Positions 1 through 8,927 of a stretch of DNA of 64,000 bases are shown one piece after another. The notes below the pieces were generated by a model that saw only the letters and a program-made list of their open reading frames with translations, did not search any database and had not been told where the DNA came from. The DNA is from Cytophagales bacterium (GTDB taxonomy: Bacteria; Bacteroidota; Bacteroidia; Cytophagales; 172606-1). The DNA lies in NCBI GenBank assembly GCA_030446715.1, contig JAUJMU010000005.1, positions 391,709-455,708 of the forward strand, written 5' to 3'. Positions within the stretch are counted from its first letter, which is position 1. The number at the start of each line of letters is the position of its first letter. Both the position numbers and the translations under genes were made by a program.

Positions 1-2
1 AT

Positions 3-320
3 ACCCTGATCGAAAAGCGGGCCCGATGGGTCAGCCGGCTGCCCCGCAAAGTCAAGCTGGCCATCCTGCTCTGGTACACCGGCTGCCGCATGGATCTGGT
101 GGAGAGCTACGAAAATGTATTCTCAGGGGACAAGGAGAACGCAAAGGCAAAGCAGCCCTGGCTCACCATGATCAGGCACGTACCCAGTGAAAAATTCGGC
201 CTTATCTCCCAGATCGAAGCCGAACGGGTGCATACCGTACTCTACCACCTCGACGAGATGATGGCCGAGTCCGAAGAGCAGCGCAGGGAAATGGAAGCCC
301 AACGAGTCAATAACCGATAG
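3..320 (+). CDS. Hypothetical protein, 5'-truncated by window edge
   Basis: The reading frame is open from the first bases of the window and ends at a TAG at 318-320, so only the C-terminal ~105 residues are visible. The visible part is charged and mostly helical (a Lys/Arg-rich segment, then an acidic C-terminus rich in Glu, Met and Gln). I recognise no family. The next gene begins 2 bases after the stop and the following genes are equally tight, so this is the tail of an upstream member of the phage-like operon at 1-5 kb. A start at 90 is possible, but the upstream frame is open and reads like protein. Confidence 0.6.
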   Translation, partial: TLIEKRARWVSRLPRKVKLAILLWYTGCRMDLVESYENVFSGDKENAKAKQPWLTMIRHVPSEKFGLISQIEAERVHTVLYHLDEMMAESEEQRREMEAQRVNNR

Positions 321-322
321 AT

Positions 323-919
323 ATGCAAAAACAAATGGATGCCCGGTACCTTTCAGAAGCATCTCTTTTAGAATGCCTGAAACAAAACGACCCGCGGGCC
401 TTTAACTATCTGTACAGCCATTACAAGAACTTTTTTGTAAAGTCTCTGATGTACAGATTTCCAGGCTTCAACAGGCTGGAAATTGAGGATGTATACCATC
501 AGGTGATTGTTCTTTTCAACCGTCAGCTGCAGGAGGAAAAAATCAGGCTGACCTGCAAACTGAGCAGTTACCTGTACTCAATAGGGTACCGTTTATGTGC
601 AGCTTATTATCTGAAATATTACAAGCGGTTTGTGTTTAACGCGGTTGAACGAATGCCCGATTCTCATGCCGAAACACCGGAAGACGGCCCGGATGATCTG
701 CTGTACGCCAGACAGCAGTACGTCCGCAAAGTCATGGACAGCCTGGGTGAAAACGAAATTGCCCTGGTGGCCAGCAATGACTCACTAGCCGATATAGCCC
801 GCAAAACGGGCTATGCCAATGAACATTCGGCCAAAAGCAGAAGGTATAAACTGCTGCAGACGCTGCGCAACAGTGATGAAGCCAGAGCACTCCTGCAAAT
901 GGAAAGAGGTTTCAACTAA
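323..919 (+). CDS. Sigma-70-like (ECF-type) RNA polymerase sigma factor
   Basis: 198 residues with the usual two-domain ECF layout. Residues ~12-100 resemble sigma region 2: an N-terminal helix with NDPRAFNYLYSHY, an acidic IEDVYHQV segment, then a SYLYSIGYRL core-binding-like helix. Residues ~140-185 resemble a region 4 helix-turn-helix (LADIARKTGY followed by SAKSRRYKLL). Such proteins direct RNA polymerase to a dedicated promoter set. The gene starts 2 bases after the upstream stop and is followed by phage-like structural genes in the same orientation, so it may control this module. Weak matches in region 2 leave open a more distant sigma-like regulator. The fold is a family inference; the layout is seen. 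Confidence 0.7.
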   Translation: MQKQMDARYLSEASLLECLKQNDPRAFNYLYSHYKNFFVKSLMYRFPGFNRLEIEDVYHQVIVLFNRQLQEEKIRLTCKLSSYLYSIGYRLCAAYYLKYYKRFVFNAVERMPDSHAETPEDGPDDLLYARQQYVRKVMDSLGENEIALVASNDSLADIARKTGYANEHSAKSRRYKLLQTLRNSDEARALLQMERGFN

Positions 920-950
920 TCATGAAGCCATCCCAAATCTATACTCCCAA

Positions 951-1478
951 ATGCGACACTCAGAGTACACCCGATACTTCCGCAACATAGCCAGCCTCCA
1001 CCCGGCCCTCCGGCACAGCGAAGCAGAAATGCACTTTGCCCGCATCGTGCTGGCACGGGATGAGCTTGGAAACGACAACATCCAGGAGTTTATCTCCTCG
1101 CTCCGGAGCAGGATACACCCGCCCTTCATGCTCCTTGTGGCCTACGATCACGGCGACCAGAACAACGGCGGCGACCAGCGCCGCAAGGTGTATCAGTGCG
1201 CCTTCCTGATTCTGGATAAGGCTCCGGGCGGCGACTTTGACGCTGAAGAAGCCGTCTACGACTCCACCGAAGAAATCGGGGAGCAGATCCTGGCTTACAT
1301 CCTGCACGACTTTGAAGAAGGTACCATGAGCGGCAATGGCCGGCTGGTACTGGAAAATGAAATGGGTGGCGAGAAGATCGGCAAGGTGGAAGGCTTCACC
1401 GGCACCCGCTTCACCCTATCCTTCTGGCAGAACTACAATGGTCCCCTGTACCACAACCCCCAAAACTGGACCATCTGA
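951..1478 (+). CDS. Hypothetical phage-module protein
   Basis: 175 residues from an ATG at 951, 31 bases after the sigma-like gene; the frame is open further upstream, but this start avoids overlapping the previous gene. The sequence is acidic with no signal peptide or membrane segment. A central stretch (residues ~60-110, with LLVAYDHG and YQCAFLILDK) has the alternating hydrophobic pattern of beta strands. The stop TGA overlaps the ATG of the next gene (TGATG at 1476-1480), which implies translational coupling with the SprB-repeat tail protein. I do not recognise a named family; the position suggests a structural or assembly role in the phage-like module. Confidence 0.6.
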   Translation: MRHSEYTRYFRNIASLHPALRHSEAEMHFARIVLARDELGNDNIQEFISSLRSRIHPPFMLLVAYDHGDQNNGGDQRRKVYQCAFLILDKAPGGDFDAEEAVYDSTEEIGEQILAYILHDFEEGTMSGNGRLVLENEMGGEKIGKVEGFTGTRFTLSFWQNYNGPLYHNPQNWTI

Positions 1479-3573
1479 TGGCAAATGTATTACTCACCAG
1501 GCGCCGGTTCGTCCACTCCACCGGGATTCGTATCGTTGAACGGAACTACGATACCGATGACCGTTCCATAAAGGAAACGGAGTTTATCATTCCCCAGTCG
1601 CAGAGTTTCAACTATCCCAACTACTCCAAACCCGCCGGCGAACGGGTGCACGCCTACGTGGGCGACATATTCAACAACGGACCCACCGGCGAGTACGGCT
1701 TCCACGAGGTCTACCACGACGGAAACGGCGGCGTTACGTTCACGGTCAGCCCGCCGGTCAGCGGTGAGCTGACTATTACAAATGCCCTCTGCAAGGGAGC
1801 CGCCACCGGCTCTGTCTTGGTGAGCAACCTTCAGCACGGCAGCGGTCAGTACCGCTTCCTCTGGAATGACTTTGCCACAGGTCAGAACCGCATCAACATC
1901 CCGGCCGGCGACTACTGGTTGGACATCTCCGACGCGGCCGAGCCCCTCAATACCTTCCGCTACCACGCTTCCGTGGCTGAGCCGGCCACGGCCATCACCG
2001 TGGGCGGCACGGTCACAAATACCGTCTGCTTCGGCTCGGCAAACGGCAGCATTTCAGTCACCGTTTCGGGCGGCACCCCCGGCCCGGCCGGAGGGGAATA
2101 TACCTTCCAGTGGAATGACGGAGTCACCACCCGCGACCGGTCAGGCCTCCGGGCCGGTGCCTACCAGCTTACTGTCACCGACGCCAACGGCTGCGTAAGG
2201 AGCCGCAACTTCACCGTATTCGAGAATCCGGAGATCATCGTTACGGCCACCATCGATGAGTCTGACGTTACCCTTCAGGTAACGGGCGGCAAGCCCGGCT
2301 ACTCCTTCCGCTGGTCAGACGGGGCCACCACCCGCGACCGGGCAGGGCTCACCGCCGGCAGCTACCAGGTCACCGTCACCGATTCGGCCGGGTGCAGAAA
2401 GACCGTCAGCGTTTCGGTCAGCAAGTTTCAGTTCTGGTTTTCCCGCAACTTCATTCCCCTGCGCCTTCAGGCAACCGAACCGGAAACCAAACCGAATCTT
2501 TCGTTCCTGTGTGAGGTATGGCTGGAAGAAACATACCGGTCGGGAAATTACCGGATGATCTATGACATGGAACTGCCGGCCGACAGGGAAAACGCAGCCA
2601 CTTTCGATGCGCAACCTATACTTGACGCGTACCTTGCCCCCTTCCTGCCCGAGGGAAGCGAAAACAAGGTGAGCCAGGCCCGGTCCCTGTTCAGGCGCTT
2701 CTACCTCAAGTACAGCGAGAAATCCGGCACACCGCCCCTGCCCGGCCCCTACAGCCAGGCCGACATCAGCACCGTCGTACTGGGAGGCCTGTCTTTTGAG
2801 GAGTATGCCGCCAAAACCTTCTTTTCCTCTTACCTGAAGAATCAGAAACCCTTCCTCACCTGGGAGCCTGCCGGCAAAGAAGTGTTTGCCGATCAGCCGG
2901 AGTACCTGTATTACCTCACTGACGAATTTTCGTCCGGTGCCTTCCGGGCCGTGGTCAACATCCGCTACCAGGACGGCGGCGAAGGGAGCCACGTCTTCCA
3001 CACCCAGTCCGGTGTGAACCTCTTTGAAGTGTACTGCCTCCCGGCCGGATACACGCAGCTGCAACTGGAGCTTTACCAGCCCGGCCGGACGGTTGCCGGA
3101 TGGGAAGTATTCATCAATAACGGTGCCGGGGCCAGGGTGAGCGAAACCCGCACCTACCGCATCAGGACGGATTACGCCCCAACCGGAGGTATTTCCTGTA
3201 CCTGAACAGCCTCGGCGGATACAACACCCTCTGCACCACCGGCAAGGCCCGCTTTGAGCTGGACCCCGAAGTGCAGCAGATCGGGCGGGTGCTGCAACCG
3301 GGTTATAAGATTTCTGACGGGGAAACCATCACTATCAACAAGTTCGGCAAGCCCACCCTGAAGGTGAGCACGGGCTACCTGAGCCGCGAATACATGGCCG
3401 CTTTGCAGGACTTCATCATCAGTGAGTCGGTGCTGCTGTTTGAGCGTGGCCGCTACCTGCCCGGCACCGTTGACCCCAAATCCGTAGTCGTGGAAGATGA
3501 AGACGAAACCCTGACCAAAATGGAATTTGAGTTTTCCCTGCCCAAAATGTACCGCTACACCCCCAGACTGTAA
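1478..3573 (+). pseudogene. Phage tail-like protein with SprB repeats, single frameshift
   Basis: The first frame gives 575 residues from 1478 and stops at 3205; a -1 frame continues as protein from ~3178 to 3573. Joined, they give ~700 residues. The N-terminus (residues 1-90) has no signal peptide. Residues ~90-310 hold three beta modules of the SprB type found in Bacteroidota gliding adhesins, recognisable by YTFQWNDG, YSFRWSDG and YQLTVTDANGC. The C-terminal part carries RYFLYLNSLGG across the shift, which I associate with tail-type proteins of Bacteroidota prophages. One extra C in the C-run at 3177-3180 restores the frame; no canonical slippery heptamer is present. This is either a one-base deletion or a sequencing error. 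The product is likely a tail or receptor-binding protein, by context. Confidence 0.65.
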
Positions 3574-5056
3574 TGATCGCCTTCAAAATACAGGATTTTG
3601 CCAGGGGCATTGACGACTACCTCGAGCTGGCCCCCGACACCTCAGTGGGCATTGAAATCCGTTCCCACTGTTTGAACGGGAAAGCACGCCGGGTACCCTT
3701 ACTTATCCCATCACCATCCCGGCTTCCAGAACCAACCGCAAGCTGCTCGGCTTCCCCGAGAACCTTGCCGGGGAAGTAATGGCGCTGGAGTATCCGGCCT
3801 TCTTCATGATTCAGGGCAATCTCTGGAAGAAGGGCGTGATCCGGTACCTGGGCTACGACGGGCAGAACTATAGGGTGAATTTCAAAACCGACGCCGGCGG
3901 CTTTGCCAGCCTCACAAGGGATACTTCCCTGCGGAACATTCCCTACGGCACGGAAGCACTCAGTTTTCCCGGCAGCGGCATCTTCCCGGAAGCAAATTTT
4001 GCCCTGTTCCCCGTCCGCAACAAGGGCTTTTACGGCGACAAAAACCCGGAATACAAAGGTTATCAGAACTATTACTCGGGTGGATTCCCGGCCGCGCAGA
4101 GCACGGCCCAGTACCCGCTGACCCCGTTTCCGTTCCTCCGTTTCGTGCTGGAGAAGATATTTTCCCGCTACGGCTACAGCCTTCAGGGCGACTGGCTGCA
4201 GGAAGAGTGGGTGCGCCGCCTTGTGCTCTATAATAATACTGAGCTTGCCGGCAACGAGATCGACTTCCGCCGGCACGTGCCCGACGTGAAGGTGAGTGAG
4301 TTACTCCAGGGCATCCGCAACTGGTTTGGTCTGACCTACCTGTTTGACGCCAACCGCCAGGCGCTCACCGTGGCCCGGCTGAAGGACATCATCAATGATC
4401 TGGATTACATTGACTGGACCGGCAAGGCAGATGCCCAGTATCCGAATGATCCGGCAGACAGTAACGGCTACACCCTGAAGCAGACCATCGAATCAGCTGA
4501 CGAACTCAATAAGACTTTGCCGGCCGACTGGGCCGAATACAAGGTAGCCGGCGGCCGGGAGGAAATTGTCACCATGGCCGGCACCCTGCACACGGTGCGG
4601 GAAGTGGACTCAGTGGCTCAGAACCGCAACTGGCTGCTGCCGGCCACTGATCAGAAGGGCAACAGCACCGCTTTCCAGACCGGGGAGAACAAGTGCAGTC
4701 TGCGCCTGCTCCAGTACCAGGGCTTTCAGAAGGACGGCCTTAATCAGGATTACCCGCTTGGCTCAGCCCTGAACGAGAACTGGGCCGGCGCATCGCTGGG
4801 CGGCCGGTCCCTGCGCTACGGCGGGGAAGACGGCATTTATGAACACGCCTGGAAAGACTGGCTCCGGTTTCTGGCCCAGGCCCGCCCGGTTGAACGCACC
4901 CTGCGGCTCGGCATCGGGGACCTGACCACCCTCAACCCGGCCCGGAAGATCATGATCGGCGGGGTAAAGATGTTCTACGAACGCATCTCTCTCTCCGTTT
5001 CCGCCTCTGCCGGCATCGGAAAGGCAAAGATTTCCTTCCTGAAAACCCGCGTTTAA
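3573..5056 (+). pseudogene. Phage baseplate/tail-hub-like protein, single frameshift
   Basis: The ATG at 3573 overlaps the previous stop (TAATG). The first frame reads MIAFKIQDFARGIDDYLELA and loses sense at IEIRS near 3662. The frame one base off continues as PLFERESTPGTLTYPIT and runs into a 425-residue open frame (ATG at 3779) ending at 5056. One added C in the CCC run at 3664-3666 restores a protein of ~494 residues. The large part has a globular mixed composition, with VSELLQGIRNWFGLTYLFDA in the middle, as in hub or late-control proteins of contractile-tail systems. That assignment rests on context and is tentative. No signal peptide or membrane segment. If translation started at 3779, a shortened product would still be made. 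Confidence 0.6.
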
Positions 5057-5067
5057 CCTCTTTCCTG

Positions 5068-5150
5068 CCTGCCGGATGGACCGAACGGAGCGAGCGGACC
5101 ACCGCGCCTGGCGCGGGATCCGCATTTGCTCCGAATGGTCCAATGGCAGG
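5068..5150. repeat. 83-bp nested imperfect palindrome with REP-like core
   Basis: Twelve bases after the tail gene stop lies a long inverted structure. Outer arms CCTGCC (5068-5073) and GGCAGG (5145-5150) enclose GGACCGAACGGAGC (5078-5091) paired with GCTCCGAATGGTCC (5128-5141). The centre is a 30-bp core at 5094-5123 that starts GCGGACCAC and ends GGATCCGC. The same 30-bp core type recurs at 5746-5775 and 16153-16182. It may terminate transcription, but it lacks a T-tract; a small non-autonomous palindromic mobile repeat fits better. Confidence 0.75.
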
Positions 5151-5293
5151 TTTCCCTTTCGATGAACGGGCCTTATCCTTTGATGTGCTTTTTGTTATGT
5201 TACATAACAAAGCGTATCTTTAGTCTGTAATCAAACGGGCACCCGTAGCCTATCTACCTTATCTACGTAATCGGCTACAAAGTATGAGATCCA

Positions 5294-5473
5294 ATGACAC
5301 CTGAAGAAAGAGAGAACCTGGCATTTGAACTGCAGATGCTCATTAAGCTTCTGGAACTTCACAATGAAAACGAAGACAAAATTCAAAGCATGACACCTGA
5401 AGAAAGCCTTGAACACCGGCTCGACATCATGGAAGAGATTGCCAGAATCCAGAAAAGACTAAAAGAGAACTAA
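5294..5473 (+). CDS. Small acidic coiled-coil protein, unknown
   Basis: 59 residues, beginning MTPEERENLAFELQMLIKLL and ending RIQKRLKEN. It is strongly helical, with leucine/isoleucine spacing suggesting a short two-helix coiled coil, and it carries an internal MTPEE repeat (positions 1-5 and ~33-37). No Shine-Dalgarno-like sequence is obvious, which is usual in Bacteroidota. It lies between the phage structural genes and two further small same-strand genes. No family recognised; a small phage accessory or DNA-packaging-type protein is possible. Confidence 0.5.
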   Translation: MTPEERENLAFELQMLIKLLELHNENEDKIQSMTPEESLEHRLDIMEEIARIQKRLKEN

Positions 5474-5564
5474 AACCGGAGGGGGCAACAGCCCAAGGGA
5501 CCGAAGATGGTCCCAAGGTAGCCATCCCTCCCTTTCATACATAGCCTGACTAACAATTATCCTT

Positions 5565-5816
5565 ATGAACATTAAAGAAATCAAAGAATTGGCTCAGCGG
5601 TTGAAAGGCCTTACCACCGAAGCCGATAAGGAAGCATTCTGGGCGGAACAAAGCGAACGCATCCGTAGCCTTGCTCCGGAGCAACGCAAAAAAGAGATTG
5701 AGGCCATTGGCAAGCGGGTAGCCGAAATCGCAACTCAGGTTGATAGCGGACCACGAGCTGAAAGCTCGGATCCGCAAAGCAAAAACAACCACACCGCAGA
5801 CCTTAAAGCACTTTAA
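5565..5816 (+). CDS. Small helical protein whose 3' end is made of a REP-like repeat
   Basis: 83 residues starting MNIKEIKELAQRLKGLTTEA. The body (residues 1-60) is helical and charged, with repeated Glu/Lys-rich turns and no membrane segment. Codons ~61-70 (5746-5775) are formed by the 30-bp REP-like palindrome found elsewhere in the window, so the tail is repeat-derived and probably not under the same constraint. It is followed 11 bases later by a small DNA-binding protein gene. Function not recognised. Confidence 0.55.
   Translation: MNIKEIKELAQRLKGLTTEADKEAFWAEQSERIRSLAPEQRKKEIEAIGKRVAEIATQVDSGPRAESSDPQSKNNHTADLKAL
5746..5775. repeat. 30-bp REP-like palindrome inside a coding sequence
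   Basis: Starts GCGGACCACGAGCT and ends AGCTCGGATCCGC around a short GAA centre. The arms pair with a small bulge (CCA opposite TC). It matches the cores at 5094-5123 and 16153-16182 in length, ends and asymmetric bulge. It encodes the last part of the 83-residue protein. Confidence 0.75.
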
Positions 5817-5827
5817 TCTTCAGCTCT

Positions 5828-6094
5828 ATGAGACAGGAATTAAAAGCACTGCTTGCCGAAACCGATGCCCTCATTGAGGAAGGGAAGCGGTTTCTTGAAA
5901 TGAACGGCATTCAGTATAACCTCAGCAAATGGGTTACCCTGAAGGAGTACACCCGGCGTCACGGTCTGGAGAGTACCAGCGTGGTTTCCAACTGGATCAG
6001 CCGGGGCATTGTACCGCCGGAAAACATTGTCGTGGTTTCTGAACTGAATGACCTGAAACTGATCAAAGATATTCCCTACAAAGAAACTGCATGA
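5828..6094 (+). CDS. Small helix-turn-helix-type DNA-binding protein
   Basis: 88 residues. The N-terminal ~35 residues are helical. From residue ~38, WVTLKEYTRRHGLESTSVVS followed by NWISRGIVPPENIVVV resembles the winged-helix/excisionase-like fold in which a short helix-turn-helix selects a DNA site. The end (LNDLKLIKDIPY) matches the usual closing strand of these small Bacteroidota proteins. It sits 11 bases downstream of the previous small gene and is followed by a terminator, so it closes the operon. It may regulate the phage-like module; the fold is inferred by eye. Confidence 0.6.
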   Translation: MRQELKALLAETDALIEEGKRFLEMNGIQYNLSKWVTLKEYTRRHGLESTSVVSNWISRGIVPPENIVVVSELNDLKLIKDIPYKETA

Positions 6095-6174
6095 CCCTGA
6101 TGTAGATCAATAATCTATATATGTATTGATCTATACCTTCTCCAGCTGGCAGTCAGCTTGTTTGATTACACTGC

Positions 6175-6214
6175 AAAGCCCGTTGCCTTTGGTAGCGGGC
6201 TTTGTCCTTTTTTA
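6175..6214 (+). terminator. Rho-independent terminator
   Basis: AAAGCCCG and CGGGCTTT form a strong stem around a short loop (6175-6203), followed by GTCCTTTTTT. It lies ~80 bases after the small DNA-binding gene and before the morphogenesis remnant. Confidence 0.85.
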
Positions 6215-6242
6215 CCCTTTCCCATGGTGAAATATTCGCACT

Positions 6243-6692
6243 ATGGAAGAACCCAAATCCAATGAGCAGGTAGCCCGCTCCTGGGCTGCCGTCACAATCA
6301 GAAAATTCAGGGCCAACATCGGCAGTATGGGCATCGGAGACACCGGCAACCTCCGCCGCAGTTTCCAGTCGTTCGTGCAGTCCGAAGCCGGCGGCGACCG
6401 GCTGAAGGTCCGGCTCCTGTATGCCTACTATGGAAAGTTTGTAGACATGGGGGTTGGAAAAGGGCAGAAGCTTGGTGCCGGCAACGATGCAATACACCTT
6501 GCATAGAATCCGCGGCCTGTACTGCTTTACCGGGGAAAATTCCGTACCCGCTTCAGTCCGAAAGCCATTGGGATGTACTGTTTTGACGCCATTGAGCAGG
6601 AAACCGTACCCGACTTTAAATCTACTGTAAAAGCGGCCGGGAAGGGAAAGCCATTGCAGATTTCGCTGACCAGAGTGAAGGTACTGCTTTGA
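6243..6692 (+). pseudogene. Phage virion morphogenesis-like protein, frameshifted
   Basis: The first frame (6243-6506, 87 residues) contains GDTGNLRRSFQSFV and YAYYGKFVDMGVGKGQKLGA, the pattern of head-tail joining/morphogenesis proteins in Bacteroidota prophages. It stops prematurely at 6504-6506. Another frame continues as LLYRGKFRTRFSPKAIGMYC and FDAIEQETVPDF until a TGA at 6690, which looks like the natural C-terminus. At least one indel separates the two. A degraded partial duplicate of the last segment follows at ~6690-6735. No longer expected to make a full product. Confidence 0.6.
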
Positions 6693-6829
6693 TGCCATCG
6701 ACGGGCAGGGAAACCTGACAAGTGATTTTGACGTGACTTGTTGCTTATGAACACATAAATAAGCGCGTTGGTGGACTTTAAATCTGGTTTGAGGACTACT
6801 CAATCCTCTCTAGAAAAGCCCGGACGGGG

Positions 6830-7107
6830 GAGGCGGAATGCTATTGACCTTCCACAAGTGTGAAAGTACCGAATATACCTTGAATCTTTTACCGTAAACA
6901 AGCTTACTGAAAAACCAGAAGCAAACTTCCGTTAATCAAATATAGCACTAACCTTTCTGGGTTGAACTTTACACCACCGAAGACAAGGCGTTTATGCGCT
7001 GCCATTCTGAAGCAGGTAGCCAAATGCTAAACAGGAACGTAGTAAGAAAAGCACGATATGGCGAACGTAGGTAAATGAGTAAGTAACACAAGTGAACACG
7101 GACCAAA
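6830..7107 (+). other. Possible 5' RNA part of a degenerate group II intron
   Basis: About 280 bases without usable frames, rich in short A-rich loops and GNRA-like turns. They lie directly upstream of a reading frame that begins like a group II intron-encoded protein (WKEYINWKKVETR at 7109). By position this would hold remains of domains I-IV. I did not fold it and cannot assign EBS or domain boundaries. It is shorter than a full domain I-III region, so it would be truncated. Kept separate from the protein evidence, which is stronger. Confidence 0.4.
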
Positions 7108-8264
7108 AACATGGAAGGAATACATCAACTGGAAGAAAGTTGAAACCCGCCCCTACCGCTTCGACGCCAAGCTCAAATCCTGTTCGGGAAGTTTAACATC
7201 AATGGCCAGCAAGAAAAGGAATTGAGGCGATTGACGCTCACATTCTTTATCAGATAAAGCTAAACCCCTGAGAAGGGTTTGGTGGCCTGGCGCATATTCT
7301 CTCCGATGGTAAAATTATTCTGAACATGGGCCGGATTTCGAGAACTGGGCCGAGGTCTTCTTTGTTTTGGATGAGAAAGACTGCGCTAATCCGCGATTCT
7401 TTTCCAACTTTCACGGCTGATTAACCAGTGGTTCGGTAGAACAAACATTTACCTGCCTGATCGATTTCCCCCTGTTCTATGAAGACCTAAAAAGAAGTTT
7501 CGCTGGCACGACGTTGTCATTACGGCTACTGCCGATTTTCTGGTGCTGCATGAAAAAGAAGAGATTGTTAGCGGAACTTGGTTTGCAGATGAAAGAAAGC
7601 AAAACAAGCATCATTACATTGCAGCGTAAAGTTGGTTTCGACTTCATGCCTACGACAGATTGAAAAAAACCAAACCGGACATCTGAAGGGAAACGGAAAA
7701 CCCTGATTGCTAAGAAGTCAATAAAGAAACATTCATTGACTCTACAGGGGATCATTCCATAACCGTAGTATCAGTCAGAAAAGACTGATTGAGCAATTGA
7801 ACGTTATAACGGCAATTACTTTTCTACGGTAGTAGCGAAAGATACCTTCAATTCAATGGATAATCTTCTGTTTATCAAACTAAGACGATGGGCGTTTCAT
7901 ACACGGAAAACCAGAACTTGGATAGCACACAAATACTGGCCGCGGAGAATAATTGGACTTTTGGACTAAATAAAGGCTATCATCTGAGATTTCACAAAGA
8001 AACTAAGATAAAACGCCATATTAAGGTCCAAAACGACAAATCCCTCACGATGGCAATTGGACTTATTGGAGCAGCAGGTTAGGCAGATACCCCACTTTGC
8101 GGAGCTTTTCTTCTGCGAAAACAAATGGGTAAATGTGCACTTTGTGGGCTCTCCTTTCCAGTGACTTGTTGGAATTAGACCATATTACTCCACCTCCAAA
8201 CAGGAAAGGATAATAAGGAAAATTGGCAACTCTTACACCGTCATTGCCACGATACTAAAAGTGG
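7108..8264 (+). pseudogene. Group II intron reverse transcriptase-maturase-HNH, mosaic remnant
   Basis: Pieces of an intron-encoded protein are readable in several frames. 7108-7173 gives an intron-ORF-like N-terminus (INWKKVETRPYRF). 7537-7640 gives FLVLHEKEE, LLAELGLQMKESKTS and VGFDFMP, the end of the reverse transcriptase fingers/palm. 7690-7870 gives TLIAKKSIKKH and VVAKDTFNSMDNLLFIKL RRWAF, the maturase X domain. 7960-8264 gives LRFHKETKIKRHIKVQ, then GKCALCGLSF, ELDHI and LLHRHCHDTK, a classic HNH endonuclease. The reverse-transcriptase core between ~7174 and 7536 is replaced by a phage-gene segment. Many stops and shifts; not functional. Confidence 0.75.
7174..7536 (+). pseudogene. 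Phage-like gene, decayed copy 1 (inside the intron ORF)
   Basis: Nucleotide similarity to 8345-8600 is plain despite indels: GKFNINGQQ against GNFNVNGQR, then AWRIFS, NMGR, NWAEVFF-type and DVVITATA segments appear in both in the same order. Reading frames are broken several times. It occupies the place of the reverse-transcriptase core, and the right junction falls in a short similar stretch near 7536 where DVVITATA runs into the DFLVLHE motif. Function of the parent gene is unknown; it belongs to the phage-like module. Confidence 0.65.
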
Positions 8265-8288
8265 ATAACCCTTCCAAATGGATATCCT

Positions 8289-8322
8289 TGACGTATGCTT
8301 AGAAATAAGCACGTACGGTTTT
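8289..8322 (+). ncRNA. Group II intron domain V, slightly degenerate
   Basis: GACGTATGCTTA, a GAAA tetraloop, then TAAGCACGTACGGTT form the 34-nt domain V hairpin. GTATGC pairs imperfectly with GCACGTAC, and the closing GTACGGTT matches the family. The 5' strand lacks a C compared with the usual GAGCCGTATG, so the catalytic AGC triad is disrupted. It lies 25 bases after the HNH remnant, as expected. No convincing domain VI follows. Confidence 0.75.
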
Positions 8323-8324
8323 TG

Positions 8325-8811
8325 ACCAGTCATCAGGGCGACCTTTTGGCTGAGTTCATCGGTAACTTCAACGTCAACGGGCAGCGGCTTGGCGACGCGC
8401 TTGCCTTCCAGCCCGTGGCGTGGCGCATCTTCTCGGATGATATTCTCAGCATGGGCCGCAAGAACTGGGCTGAGGTTTTCTTCGTGGATGAAAAAGACTG
8501 CCTGTCGGCCATTCTGTTTCGGCTATTCGGTAGACAACATTTACCCTGATTGAACCGCTGTTTTACGAAGACCTTTCCCTACTGACGTGGTGATAACGGC
8601 TACGGCGGAACGGAAGGAAAACACCAAAAATCACGCCAGAAGGGGAGTATACCATTGCTTCGTTCTCCTACCGGATTGCAGACAAAGCGAAGACGGAAGA
8701 GTTGAGGCTTTTGTCAGGGACCATTCGGTTTACCGCCGGGAAACGCTGACGGATACCTGCGAAATACGGGTGGCCGGCGGCTTTTACAATCCTTTTGCAA
8801 GTGCGGAGTAA
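8325..8811 (+). pseudogene. Phage-like gene, decayed copy 2 (intron 3' exon)
   Basis: Frame fragments read GDLLAEFIGNFNVNGQRLGD, WRIFSDDILSMGRKNWAEVF, FVDEKDCLSAILF, then DVVITATAERKENTK and ETLTDTCEIRVAGGFYNPFA before a TAA at 8809. At least three frame changes separate them. The homologous copy 1 lies at 7174-7536. The coding strand starts right after the intron domain V, so this is probably the 3' exon of the gene the intron entered. Parent function unknown; composition suggests a beta-rich structural protein. Confidence 0.6.
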
Positions 8812-8849
8812 CCTGCTGACCCAGGCAGTAGCCGGTTGACGCTGGCTCA

Positions 8850-8879
8850 GGGGCCGGAATGTTTGCCCGTTCCGGCCCC
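8850..8879. terminator. Strong GC hairpin, terminator-like
   Basis: Perfect 10-bp stem GGGGCCGGAA / TTCCGGCCCC with a 10-base loop, 40 bases after the phage-like gene stop. Only a weak T-rich tail (GTTATTCACTCC) follows, so termination is plausible rather than certain. Confidence 0.65.
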
Positions 8880-8927
8880 GTTATTCACTCCTGTTTGTAC
8901 TCCTGTTCTGTTCTGATCTTGACATAT

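Noticed and set aside
3170-3205. Programmed -1 frameshift in the SprB-repeat tail gene
   Set aside because: The shift is -1, but no X XXY YYZ heptamer is present near 3178; a lost C in the C-run is simpler.
8323-8370. Group II intron domain VI
   Set aside because: Sequence after domain V passes straight into phage-gene-like codons and shows no bulged-A hairpin I can support.
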